A stretch of 64,000 nt of DNA from Tridacna crocea (taxonomy: Eukaryota > Mollusca > Bivalvia > Cardiida > Cardiidae): the NCBI GenBank assembly GCA_943736015.1, contig OX031060.1:10429501-10493500 (forward strand), in the 5' to 3' direction. Position 1 is the stretch's first letter. Each line of letters starts with the position of its first letter. The position numbers were made by a program, and so were the translations under genes. Shown one piece after another: positions 54,001-63,478 of this stretch. The notes below the pieces were generated by a model. The model was not told the DNA's origin and searched no databases. It saw only the letters and a program-made list of their open reading frames with translations.

Positions 54001-57000
54001 GGCATTGAGTGGTATAGGGTTTAACTCTTTACCACAGGACAAAATTTTAGACTGGATCAAATTGAAAGCATTTGCAGATGACAAAATAAAGGTGACTGAA
54101 AAATTAAAATTTGATCTGGGAAGGGTAGAAAACACTGTGGGAAAAGGAGAAAATGCTGGTTACCAGCATTTTCTCCTTTTCCTACAGTGTTTTCAGAAGG
54201 CTTCTTTCTCAGAGGCGTCAAAAGTAGGGATTGTGTGGTAATGGGTTAAGGCCCAAAACTGATATTATACCCCACAGAGTAGACAAGATCAGTCTGCATA
54301 GATTGGTATATAAAAATTGTGAAGGAGTTGAAGAGTACTGAAAGAAATTGTTACAAGTACACAAGCTTCCTGACATTTATTTGTTGTAACTGTTGTTCTA
54401 CATTTTATTAAGCTTTCTTTGTTCTGATCCAAGGAGACTATGTGTACTTACCATAAGTCCTGTTTGAGGTACAGTCCCGCTAGGACGGATTTTACCCACA
54501 AGGCTTTGCAATTTCTGAAGCTGACTCAACAATGACCTGAAAATAAACAATACATTTATGTCATTGATCAGGCAACCAATGTAAAAGTATAACCCTTTAC
54601 CACACAATCTTGAGTTTTGATGACCTGACAGAAAAGGACTTTTGAAAACATTGTTGGAATAGGTATAATTGCTGGTAACCAGCATTTTCTCCTATTCATA
54701 CATTGTTTTTTTTTAAAACATCTATTTTTTCAGGGTTGTTAAAAATCTGGAGTGTATAGTAAAGAGTTAAGTCTTATCACGTAACACAATTTTGGATTGG
54801 TCTAAATCAAAAGCATTTGCAGAAGAAATATCAAATTCGGTTAAAAAAAACGGGGATTTGTCTTTGAGAGGATTGAAAACATTGTGGGAAAAGGAGAAAA
54901 TGCTGGTAACCAGCATCTTCTCCTCGCCCCACAATGTTTTCAGGAGCCATCTTCCTCAAGCTCATTAAACCCTTGGGATTATTAGGTAAAATGTTATCTG
55001 ATCTCATTTGAAGACAGTTGCAGATAACAAACTGAATGTTGTTAATAATGTAAGATTTGTCTTTGAAAGAGGAAGAGGAGAAAGACACTGTGGCATCCTT
55101 TTCTCACAATGTTTTCAAAAGTCTCCTCCCTCAAGTGGTATTTAACTCAATACCAAACGACAAAATGTTAGACTGGTCCAAACCAAAAGCATTTGCAGAT
55201 GACAAAATAAAAGTGACTGAAAAATTGAACTTTGTTTTGTGAAGGGTAGAAAACATTGTGGGAAAAGGAGAAAATGCTGATTACCAGCATTTTCTCCTTT
55301 TCCCACAATGTTTTCTACAGGCTTTTTGCTCAGGGGCATCAAAAGTACAGATTGTGTGGTAATGAGTTAAAGCTTCAGATTGTTCTGTAAACATGTGAAA
55401 ATAAACTATTTTTGTCATTCACATTCTTTTGCAAACATAATTATCTTTTGTATCACCTTGCAAAACAACAAGGACTTTTTTCTATTACCTGTTGTTGTTT
55501 TCTAACGTGTCCACTTTCTTTCTCAAGTCATTGTTCTCTTGTGAAAAGGACTCGACCCTGTAATATGATATAAAAAGAAATCTTATACGTCATAAATCGT
55601 GACGCTTTTTTTCGTAACCCATAGGCTACTACACGTGACTCACTGACCTTTTGTGGGCAGTGTAGATCAAGGTCAGACTGCACAAGACATGCAGTCTGAT
55701 CTTGGATCTACAGTATCCGATAAGGAGATGTCTTGCTAAAAAAAAAAAAAACCCTTTGAAGTGGCAAAATTTTTTAGTTTTCACGATTGGCTTGAAGGTT
55801 TCATTTCATTTGTTTAGCAGAAAGGCTGCACCAAATAGTCAAGTTTTAATCCTGTCTAAATTGAAAGCATTTGCAGGTGACAAAATAAATTTGATTGCTA
55901 AATTGGAACTTCTTTTGAGAAAGGTAGCAAACAGTGTGGAAGAATATTTTCCAAAACTTTCTTTCAAAGGGTTGATAATAGTTGGGATAAAACGGTAAGG
56001 GATACACCCTTTACCACACAATCCCTAATTTTAACAACCCTTAGATTTGTAGAATGCCATCTAGTGGGAGATAATGCTCTCCTTCCAAATAAGCAGCCAT
56101 TACTCAGGGGACATCACTCTTACTCATTTTTAACCCTTTACCAAACAATACCTTTTGTTTACGACCCTGAGGAAGAATCCTTCTGAAAACATTGTGGAAA
56201 AAGGAGAAAATGCTGGTAACCAGCATTTTCTCCTTTGCCCACAATGTTTTCTACTCCTCTGAAGTCAAGTTTCAATTTTTGGTTCACATTCATTTTGTTG
56301 TCTGCAAATGCTTTCAATTTGAACAAGTCTATGTGTATGTTGTTTGGTAACGAGTTATTGAGACAAACACTAAGATGAATTTTTATGGGTATACATGTTC
56401 AATGACATCATAGCACGATCACAAAAGCTCACAATGAGCAAATTGCTCTCAGGAGAGCTGACACATTGTAAAAGATCAAACCTTTTCTCTAAAGCTTCAA
56501 GATATTCCTTCTTCTTTCTTCTACTCTCTTGAGCTGAGATCTGTAGAGCAAAAAATAACAATTATCAGGAAAATGTTCAAAATTCCATTAAAAAAACTTT
56601 TGGCAACCTCTTGTCAAACAGTTCCCATTTTAAAAATCCTGGAAAATATGCAACTGAAAACATTGTGGAAAAAAAAGAGAAAATGCTGGTAAAAATCATT
56701 TTCTTCTTTTCCCACAATGTTTTCTAGCGATTCAAAGACAAATTCCATCATTTTGGCAATGTTCAACCTGTTTTCTTCAAAGATTTTCAATTTCTTAGTC
56801 TAAAATTTTGTCTCATTTATATCACTTTCAAATTTGTTGTCTGCACATGCTTTGATCCACTCTCACAATTTTGCTGAAACACCATGCAAAACTGACTTAA
56901 CCCTTTCCCAAATGACAAACTTTTGGACTAGACCAAATTGAAAGCATTTGCAGACAACAATTCAACACTTGCTGAAAAGATGATTTCTGTCTATGATAGG

Positions 57001-60000
57001 GTAGAAAACATTGTGGAAAAACGAGAAAATGCTGGTTACCAGCATTTTCTTCTTTTCCCACAATGTTTTCAAAAGGCTACTTTTCCAGAAACCTCATTAT
57101 CAGAAGAATAAAATCTCCTCTCTCAAACCCTGAGGAAGATTTTATGCATTGCCTCTTTTTTCTACAATGTTTTTAAAAACAAACATCTCCATAGGAGGTC
57201 AAAATTTCCTATGATTGTTCGGTTAAGGGTCAAATGTAACAGAGAGAACATTATTCCTTGAATCGATAGAAATAAGATGAAAGGGAGAATAGGAATGAAG
57301 TGCTAGCCCTTTACACAAACAACCAGCGGGCTTTTGAAGACATGGGAAAGTCACTGCATTTTCTCCTTTTCCCAAAATGTTTTCTACCTTATCAAAAATA
57401 AATTCAATCATCTTGGCCAATCAACTTATTGCCTGCAAACACTATGAATTTGGACAGATCTACAAATCTGGCTTTTTTCACTACAGTCATTAGATATACA
57501 TGTAAACAGAGTTTTTGTTTGATACATAATATTATTTTCATTTTTCCACACTATTTATGCCTTTCAAAAAGCTTATTCAGATGTCATGGCCTCCATCGGT
57601 TGTGTCGTAGAAGGTTAAAATACAGTACTGTTTGGAAAACTTGTTGATTTACTGACTGTATGGAGTTTAATACTGTTTCAAATATTGTTTCAGTTATATC
57701 AGCGGCCAGTGCACCTATCATTGCTTTCCTGGACTTTCTTTTACCATTACTCTGCACAGTGTTCTTTCCAAGCCACTGGCTGCTTTTCCACATAATCGTC
57801 ATCAAAACAATCATCAGCGGTGAGAGAGAAATGAATCCTGTCACAAAGACTAGCATCAATCCTCAGAGAGAAACTGGCTGGGCCAGGAATCGAACCAGCA
57901 GCCTCTATTCTCAAGTCCGGTGTGCTTCCAACTAAGCTATGGCTAGGCTGAGAAACTGGTAAGGAGGCAAGACTAGATAAATTATTCAGATCCAGTATGC
58001 ATTCTTTACAGGTGAAAATTCCGGCCAATAATTGCTCTACATCTCACTTAACACAATACAATTTGTATGCAATATGAACACAAATACATCAAAAGTTGAC
58101 AACGCATGAAAACAATGTCAGAAAAGGAGAAACTGCTGTTGGTAATTTTTTCCCCCATTTTACATGTTTTGCAATATAGCAATGATATCTTTCCTGCTTT
58201 TCTTTTGGTAGTTGTCGCTTAGAAAGAGTCAAGGAAAATCACTGACAATGGAGGAAAAAAGGCAAATCTGTACTGGTTAAATCAATACTGACTACTAATT
58301 CAACATGTACAGACCCTTTGCCAAACAATATCAAGTTTTAACACTCCTAACAAAGAACGCTTTTGAAAACATAGTGGGAAAAGGAGAAAATGCTGGTAAC
58401 CAGCATTTTCTCCTTTTACTGCTATATTTTCTACCCTATCAATATCCAATTCCATTGAGAGAACAACATTTAAATTTGGACAAGTCCAAAATTTTATCCA
58501 TTGCTAAAAAGAGTTCATGTAACCAGTATAAGAGTAATGATCTGAGAAAAAGAGGCTAAATGCCATTCAAAATTGAAAATATTATTTATTCTCCACTACT
58601 CTCCATTGAGACAATTCCAATGAGTACCCACAACATAGGGTTTGGAACAGAAGTAACAATTTTAGAATGCCATCACTCCATCTTATCAGCAGCTCTGATT
58701 TCATTTCGAAAATACAGTCTGGATTCAAAGCTAACCTTATTCTTAATCTTGCGTCGAATTTTCTTCAGATTTTTCTCCTCCTGTTTTGTGAGTGGAAGCT
58801 TTGACGGGATCGGATACCCCTCCGATATCAAGGTCCTCTTCTCCTCTTCTGTGAGAACCAGGACACCCGATGTCGGGATCTGCTGAAACACGATGTCCAT
58901 GCTATCACTCTACAAAAACATAAAAAAAAAAATATATTATTATTTTCACTTTTACACCACTTATCAAAGTAATGACCCTGTACAAAACAACACAATATCA
59001 AAATTGAAAGCCGTAATCTTCTGAAAGCAATTGAAACTAGAGCTCTCACTGAATGTGACTTAATACCCCCACCAGCGCTTTGACAGAAACAGGCAATAAC
59101 TAGTATTTTGTACACAGACGGACATATGGACAGACACACCGATGGACAGACAGTTTGATTTCAGTATACCCCCGAAAACGTTCGTTTTGCGAGGGTATAA
59201 TAAGACTTAACTCTTTACCAAACGACAGAATTTTGGACTTGTCCAAATAGAAAGCACTTGCAGACGACAAGATAAACATAACTCGAAAATTGAACTTTGT
59301 TTCCACCAGGGTAGAAAACATTGTGGAAAAAGGAGAAAATGCTGGTTACCAGCTCCTTTTCCTACAATGTTTTGAAAAGGCTTCTTTCACAGGGTCGTAA
59401 AAACCAGAGATTGTTTGGAAAAGGTAGACCATTCTAAATTACAAGCTTTTGCAGATGACAATTTTGAAAGTAATACAAATAAACAAGAGTACTTTGACAG
59501 GGTATAAAACATTGTTAGAAAAGGAGAAAATGCTGGTTACCCAGCATTTTCTCCTTTTCCCACAATGTTTTTTTTTAAAAGCGTTTTCCAATGAGGTTGT
59601 TAAAGGTCAAGATTGTGTGGCAATAAATTAAATGGTTAGTTGAAAGAAATGAAAACATTGTTGGGAAAAAGAAGGGTTTTTTTTTTGCAAAAACATATGA
59701 ACTATAGATGTACATCAAAATTAATTAGGGTCAAAGTCTGGTTTCATACACCTCTTACTCTTTACCAAACAATCCTGACTTTTAATGACCTGGAGAAACA
59801 AGCCTTTTGAAAACATTGTGGGAAAAGGAGAAAATGCTGGTAACTAGCATTTTCTCCTTTTCCCACAATGTTTTCTACTGTTCACAAAACAAATTTCAAA
59901 TTTCCAGTCACTTTTATTTGTCGCCTGCAAATGCTTTCAATTTTGACCAGTCTAATATTTTGTTGTTTGGTAATGAGTTTAAAAATTGTACTCACAATAA

Positions 60001-61554
60001 TTGCTCATTACAAGCAATTTCTCCCACTGCCACTGTGGTTTTTTTCAAGATAGATGTGCTGCAAGACATTAAAGTCTGCAGATGGTTACAAGTAAAGAAT
60101 GAATCGATTACCATGGCAACTTACCTGACTAGATGAGTACAAGGAATGAGTATAATGACGGGATGATCCTTGCGGGGACAGAGAACACGACGATGATGAC
60201 GATGACAATGACGATGAGGCCCTAGAATATGGATGATTTCTGATGGGGCTGGAAGGGGCTGACCTCTGGGGGCTGGGGCAGCTGTCACTATCACTATTAC
60301 TGCTGCTAGGGGGTGTTGGGGGTAGCACTAATGAATCGATGTTTACTGAAAATTGAAATAAAGAAAAATATTTAGTTCATCTACATACATTATATCAATA
60401 CTGTATTTCTTAAAGTGACAATAGTTGTCAAAAGTAAACAAAGTGGGTGTTAAAAATGCATTTCAGTTTAACCTTTTACCTCACAACACCGACTTCTGAT
60501 CAATTTTGACAAAAAAGGGCCATCAATGATGTTCACAAACCCATCAATGATGTTCAAAAAGGTCCCATTTAATCACTCCAGCATGACCCACTGCTGAGAC
60601 AAAATATACCTTCATGTAGCTTAAATTTACGCAGGCCGATATCTTTGCAACACCGACTTCTGATCAATTTTGACAAAAAAGGGCCATCAATGATGTTCAC
60701 AAACCCATCAATGATGTTCAAAAAGGTCCCATTTAATCATTCCAGCATGACCCACTGCCCAGATAAAATATACCCCCATGTAGCTTAAATTTACGCAGGC
60801 CGATATCTTTGCAACACTGATTTCTGATCAATTTTGACAAAAAAAGGGCCATCAATGATGTTCACAAACCCATCAATGATGTTCAAAAAGGTCCCATTTA
60901 ATCATTCCAGCATGACCCACTGCCAAGATAAAATATACCTTCATGTAGCTTAAATTTACGCAGGCCGATATCTTTGCAATTTGTATCAATATGCGACAAT
61001 CGAAAAGAATTCAATTACCATAACATTTCTGGTTTTTACAAGTACTTCTTTTTATGTGGATTTTTTGCACAGTTGTAATTTTTTCGATTTTACGAATTTG
61101 AAAAATTCTTAAACTCTTCTGTTGCATATTTTACCACCAGTACATCAACAAATATTGAGTGTTTTGAATTTGCAAACATTTCTGTATGCAAAATGTATGC
61201 CATTGATAATTCACAATTTTTCTGCACACATACATATCCATGTAAACAGTAAGAAACAACAAGTACCTGTCTGATCCAGACCGTTGTAAACATCTGGAGG
61301 TTCAGTCTTCACTGTGATTTTCGGTAATACTGATCTTTCTGAAAATGTCGCCTGCCCCTGGGACGATGCAACAATAATCGTCGGCTGTTGTTTGGTCACT
61401 GTGAAGGTCCGGGTCAACACTGTGGGCGAGGCTGTGGACGTGATTTGTATGGGATCCAGTTCCACGGGCTCTGTTTTTGCAATCAATGAATTCGTAGCGT
61501 TCTTTATGGTAAGGTCAAGGGCATTGTTGTTGATCAAGATGTCCGAATCCAAAT
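47626..61554 (-). CDS. CREB3L2: CREB3L1/2-type ER-bound bZIP factor, eight exons (5'-partial)
   Basis: Membrane-tethered transcription factor of the OASIS/CrebA group. In vertebrates it sits in the ER, is cut by site-1 and site-2 proteases in the Golgi, and activates secretory-pathway genes. Exons (high to low coordinate) 61554-61267, 60345-60125, 58909-58736, 56540-56482, 55557-55489, 54536-54452, 49440-49254, 48008-47626 join in frame to 488 residues. Order: acidic region with two KTEP motifs, LPPTPPSS, Ser-rich linker, [17 protein letters not shown] box (189-205), basic region ([22 protein letters not shown], 220-241), leucine zipper (to about 285), hydrophobic segment (about 298-312), lumenal tail starting with candidate site-1 cleavage sequence SRVLMS. 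CREB3L1 and CREB3L2 cannot be told apart here; an invertebrate usually has one CrebA-like gene. The N-terminal exon(s) are missing. Confidence 0.95.
48092..48319 (-). mobile_element. TTAA hairpin MITE
   Basis: Left end AACTCATTACCAAAAGAC, right TTAA at 48316; tip GGTTACC. It lies in a CREB3L intron, 84 bp upstream of the terminal exon. Confidence 0.84.
49254..49440 (-). CDS. CREB3L2: CREB3L exon: membrane segment and lumenal stalk
   Basis: 187-nt exon, acceptor attttttcag, donor gtaagt. Starts [13 protein letters not shown], matching the vertebrate VVVLCFAVAFGSF membrane anchor, followed by a Gly/Pro/Asn-rich lumenal stalk ([15 protein letters not shown]...) with little family conservation. 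Confidence 0.93.
49477..49695 (+). mobile_element. TTAA hairpin MITE (diverged)
   Basis: Left end TTAAACTCCTTACC, hairpin GGAGGAAATGCTGGACACCA with complementary arm. In a CREB3L intron. Decayed copies lie at 48915-49190 and 49870-50100. Confidence 0.72.
50671..50899 (+). mobile_element. TTAA hairpin MITE, perfect hairpin
   Basis: TTAA at 50671 and 50896; ends CCCTTTCTCAAACAATCCC and TTTGGGAAAGGG. Arms pair completely around GGTAACC. Groups with 15265-15494 by CTATCCTATCATAGA and CAATTTGGTCTAGTCC. A rearranged minus copy precedes at 50428-50660. Confidence 0.87.
51265..51489 (-). mobile_element. TTAA MITE, subfamily 2
   Basis: TTAA at 51265 and 51486. Tip GCTTATTAGGAGC is a decayed GCTCGTTACGAGC. 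Confidence 0.82.
51731..51955 (+). mobile_element. TTAA hairpin MITE
   Basis: TTAA at 51731 and 51952; GGTAACC tip; short arm slightly deleted (AATCCCTTTCAACGACCC). Confidence 0.86.
52104..52192. repeat. (GGAT/GGGT)n microsatellite
   Basis: ATGGATGGATGG, GGGTGGGTGG and GGATGGATGGATGGATG units followed by AATCAATCAATC. Confidence 0.9.
52244..53105. mobile_element. Cluster of TTAA MITEs
   Basis: 52244-52455 (plus, decayed), 52488-52670 (minus), 52680-52890 (plus, decayed) and 52888-53105 (minus, GGTTACC tip, right TTAA at 53102). The last is the best preserved. 53106-53350 shows nothing recognisable. Confidence 0.72.
53358..53850 (-). mobile_element. Two TTAA MITEs, same orientation
   Basis: 53358-53585 (tip expanded to GATTACCACCAGC by a 3-nt insertion) and 53618-53850. 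A decayed copy at 53870-54022 connects to 54021-54248 by a shared TTAA. Confidence 0.8.
54021..54248 (-). mobile_element. TTAA hairpin MITE, reference full-length copy
   Basis: 228-bp element used as type for the family. TTAA at both ends; ends TTAACTCTTTACCACA and GTGTGGTAATGGGTTAA. In this orientation a long arm (ACTGGATCAAATTG, AAGCATTTGCAGATGACAAAA, GTGACTGAAAAATT) leads to a hairpin whose arms are AAAACACTGTGGGAAAAGG and its complement around GCTGGTTACCAGC. A shorter arm with the complement of CCTGAGAAAGAAGCC follows. No coding capacity. TTAA target duplication and CCC/CTC-beginning ends fit non-autonomous piggyBac elements. Both hairpin arms carry the same change (CACTGT/ACAGTG), a paired substitution. 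Here 'minus' means the long arm comes first. Confidence 0.88.
54452..54536 (-). CDS. CREB3L2: CREB3L exon: end of zipper
   Basis: 85-nt exon, acceptor tattttcag, donor gtaagt. Encodes [20 protein letters not shown] and [17 protein letters not shown] matches the vertebrate QLQKLQTLV heptads and GLM starts the membrane segment. Confidence 0.96.
54590..55370. mobile_element. Cluster of TTAA MITEs
   Basis: 54590-54772 (plus), 54770-54998 (minus), a partial 55010-55140, and 55142-55370 (minus, TTAA at both ends, tip GATTACC). All in the CREB3L intron between zipper exons. Confidence 0.78.
55489..55557 (-). CDS. CREB3L2: CREB3L exon: leucine zipper
   Basis: 69-nt exon, acceptor atattacag, donor gtaata. 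Encodes [23 protein letters not shown], the first zipper heptads with conserved LRKKV and LEN. Confidence 0.96.
56130..56358 (+). mobile_element. TTAA hairpin MITE
   Basis: Left TTAA at 56130, right TTAT; GGTAACC tip. 124 bp downstream (transcription sense) of the basic-region exon. Confidence 0.84.
56482..56540 (-). CDS. CREB3L2: CREB3L exon: DNA-contacting basic region
   Basis: 59-nt exon, acceptor ctctacag, donor gtttga. Encodes [19 protein letters not shown]. The residues [13 protein letters not shown] are diagnostic of the CREB3/CREB3L class (S-A-Q-E-S-R-R contacts DNA). Confidence 0.97.
56898..57110 (-). mobile_element. TTAA hairpin MITE (right end eroded)
   Basis: TTAACCCTTTCCCAAATGAC at 56898, long arm AAGCATTTGCAGACAACAAT, hairpin with GGTTACC tip; short arm degenerates after 57085. 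Decayed copies at 56600-56820 and 57300-57480. Confidence 0.75.
57655..57955 (-). mobile_element. SINE with unrecognised central domain, copy 4 (best)
   Basis: Minus strand: box-A-like CATAGCTTAGTTGGAAGC, box B GGTTCGATTCCTGGC, then TGATGCTAGTCTTTGTGAC, CACCGCTGATGATTGTTTTG, GTGGAAAAGCAGCCAGTGGC and GGTGCACTGGCCGCTGATA. The central part is conserved among four copies here but I cannot assign it to a named SINE core domain. Confidence 0.75.
58310..58515 (+). mobile_element. TTAA MITE (eroded ends)
   Basis: Hairpin AAAACATAGTGGGAAAAGG with GGTAACC tip, right arm decayed (CCTTTTACTGCTATA); long arm shortened. Confidence 0.72.
58563..58682. mobile_element. GAGCTCC-family hairpin element, half copy 3
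   Basis: AAAATTGAAAATATT, then GAGACAATTCCAATGAGTAC CCACAACATAGGG and ATGCCATCACTCC match one half of the element at 2687-2870. It lies directly downstream of a CREB3L exon (sense). Confidence 0.7.
58736..58909 (-). CDS. CREB3L2: CREB3L exon: conserved box and start of basic region
   Basis: Acceptor ttttgtag, donor gttagc, 58 codons. Encodes [35 protein letters not shown], then [22 protein letters not shown]. This is the family-specific box just before the bZIP and the first half of the DNA-binding region; the intron splits the basic region after NK, as in relatives. Confidence 0.97.
59065..59205. repeat. TATACCCCC/GTCTGTCC dispersed repeat, inverse copy
   Basis: CCCCCACCAGCGCTTTGACAG, GACGGACATATGGACAGAC, ATACCCCCGAAAACGTTCG: reverse arrangement of the element at 13030-13400. 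Confidence 0.65.
59208..59982. mobile_element. Three TTAA MITEs
   Basis: 59208-59428 (minus, hairpin right arm shortened), 59435-59630 (minus, eroded), 59757-59982 (plus, tip GGTAACTAGC). Confidence 0.77.
60125..60345 (-). CDS. CREB3L2: CREB3L exon: LPPTPPS and Ser-rich linker
   Basis: Acceptor aattttcag, donor gtaagt, 221 nt. Encodes [20 protein letters not shown] followed by proline- and serine-rich, low-complexity sequence with an [10 protein letters not shown] run. LPPTPPSS is shared with vertebrate CREB3L1/2 and resembles a Cdc4/FBXW7 phosphodegron (inference). Confidence 0.9.
60484..60979. repeat. 164-bp tandem repeat, three units, in a CREB3L intron
   Basis: Units start at 60484, 60648 and 60812, each with CAACACCGACTTCTGATC, a doubled CCATCAATGATGTTC, CCCATTTAATCAYTCCAGC and GCAGGCCGATATCTTTGCAA. 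Only a handful of differences between units. The sequence before unit 1 (TTAACCTTTTACCTCACAAC) looks like a MITE end. Confidence 0.92.
61267..61554 (-). CDS. CREB3L2: CREB3L exon: acidic activation region
   Basis: Acceptor ...tttacag, donor gtactt, 288 nt. Encodes [18 protein letters not shown], then [15 protein letters not shown], a Thr/Val-rich stretch and [20 protein letters not shown]. The two KTEP motifs (psi-K-x-E sumoylation type) match in spacing the IKTEP and PKIKLEP motifs of vertebrate CREB3L2, which anchors this variable region to the family. Confidence 0.9.
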
Positions 61555-61674
61555 CTGTAAATAGATATTGACATTTACCTTTTACCACTTGAACCTAATA
61601 ATATTATAATGATTCTGACTAAAAAAAAGCCTTTGAAAACTTTGTGGGAAAATGAGAAAATGCTGGTAACCTTA

Positions 61675-62131
61675 TCAAACAATCAGACTTTTAATGACCC
61701 TGAGGAAGAATGCTTTTGAAAACACTGATGGAAAAGGAGAAAAATGTTGTAACCAGCAATTTCTCCTTTTCCTATAATGTTTTACGACCCCATCACAGAC
61801 TACTTTTGAAATTTCAGCCACCTTTCATTTGGCGTCTACAAAATTTAAATGCTTTAAATTTGGACATGTCCAGAGTCCAAAATAACGTCGCTTGGTAAAG
61901 AGTTAACCCTTTACAAAATGACAAAATTTTAGACTTATCCAAATCGAAGGCATTTGCAGATGACAATATAAACGTAATTCAAAAATTGAAATTTGTTTCT
62001 AGCAGGGTAGAAAACATTGTGTGAAAAGGAGAAAATGCTGGTCACCAGCATGTACTCCTTTTCTGACAATGTTTTCAAAAGGCTTCTATGTCAGGGTTGT
62101 AAAAACCAGGGATTGTTTGGTAAAGGGTTAA
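61675..62131. mobile_element. Two TTAA MITEs sharing TTAA
   Basis: 61675-61906 (plus, decayed hairpin) and 61903-62131 (minus, TTAA at both ends, tip GGTCACC) meet head to tail at TTAA 61903. Confidence 0.82.
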
Positions 62132-62513
62132 AAAGTCAGTTTGGCCTGCCCTAGAAAGCAGATGTCTTGCCCTGTATTATCATTATTTCACACATAATCT
62201 ACCATAGTCTATATATTTATTATCTAATGCCCTTTGAGCTATTTCAACATAATCAAAATCTGGGTCATAGTATTTTTTCTCCATTCATTGTGCATAATGC
62301 ATAAAGATAAAAATAATAAACTTTTATAAAAGCTATTTCTGGGTATACATATGAGAAATGTTTTATGCAAGATGGAAAGACTAGAAAAAAAAATCAATTT
62401 GATGAAATATGCAAGAATGTAACATTTTGTTTTCCAGTAAGCAGTTACCCCTTTACCAAACAACAAAAACTTGGACTAATCCAAATTGACAGCATTTGCA
62501 TGCAACAAATTAA

Positions 62514-62737
62514 TTAACCCTTTCCCATATGTCATATTTTGGACCTACAAAAGTTTAGAACATTTGCAGACCACTATTTCATGACAATTTTCTTTTTTTT
62601 TGGTAAGGTAGAAAACTTAGTGGGAAAAGGAGAAAATGCTGGTTACCAGCATTTTCTCCTTTTCCCACAATGTTTTCAAAAGGCTGCTTCCCAAGGGTCA
62701 TTAAAAGTCATTATCAAGTCACCATGGTAAAGGATTA
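62514..62737 (-). mobile_element. TTAA hairpin MITE nested in an older copy
   Basis: TTAA at 62514 and 62734; tip GGTTACC, perfect inner hairpin. It sits in the long arm of an older fragment (62450-62513: TTTACCAAACAACAAAAAC, AGCATTTGCATGCAACAAAT). Confidence 0.83.
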
Positions 62738-63334
62738 ACATTGCAATATCTGCATTATTTAGATCTGACAGATAACCTCCATCTCATTTATTTAGCACTG
62801 CAAAGATTTTAATCTAACCGAGCTCATAAAGTGCAAGTAATTATCTCATCATATCCTTGGGTATTTATTAATATTCATCAGAATATAATAATTGTTGAAC
62901 AATATGCTAGGGCAAATGTCCAAAGGTCTTGACAGTTTGAAAAAGTAATGCCTCCTCCATTTCTGTTAGTTAAAACATTAAGTCAACAGAGCAACATATA
63001 AAATTTATACTTTGTTCGCTATTCTTGCAGAAAAAAGCATTTTTATGTCATACTTTCCAGTAGGATATTGAGAAATAGCAGTGAAAATATTTTTCTATCT
63101 TACACTGGCACCACCAGTGAAAATACCGACTGTCATGTTCTTGTGCCTTGGTAAATTGCACATGCCTCACAACCAGATGGGAAATATGACATCATATAAC
63201 TTACATTTCTTGCGCTTGACGTAATACTGTAATGCGTTGCTACGCAGGAGGGGTACGCCACAGGGAATAACGGAAAAGAACTGTACTGGATTCTGCTCCC
63301 AGAAAGGGTTAAAAGCATGTTATAAATAGAATTT

Positions 63335-63478
63335 TTTTTTCGGTGAAAGATTGAAATTTATTTCATCTTGTGAACACCATCGGTAATATTTTCACTTGTG
63401 GTGCAGCCACTCGTGAAATTATTTCCCCCATGGTGTCCACTCGATGAAATAATTTTCAATCATTCACCGAAAAGAAAA
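63335..63478. mobile_element. Foldback element with CGGTGAA ends
   Basis: TTTTTCGGTGAAAGATTGAA and its complement TTCAATCATTCACCGAAAAG frame an inner inverted pair (GAACACCATCGG/CATGGTGTCC). Flanked by another small inverted repeat, ACCACATTTTGGCCAAATGT GG, at 63512-63535. Confidence 0.72.

Noticed and set aside
58560-58886. 108-residue plus-strand frame opposite a CREB3L exon
   Set aside because: It is the antisense of the conserved [17 protein letters not shown] exon, whose minus-strand translation is clearly the real one.
443-62737. Regularly repeated palindromes as a CRISPR array
   Set aside because: Spacing is irregular, units are ~230 bp with TTAA borders, and the genes are spliced eukaryotic genes.
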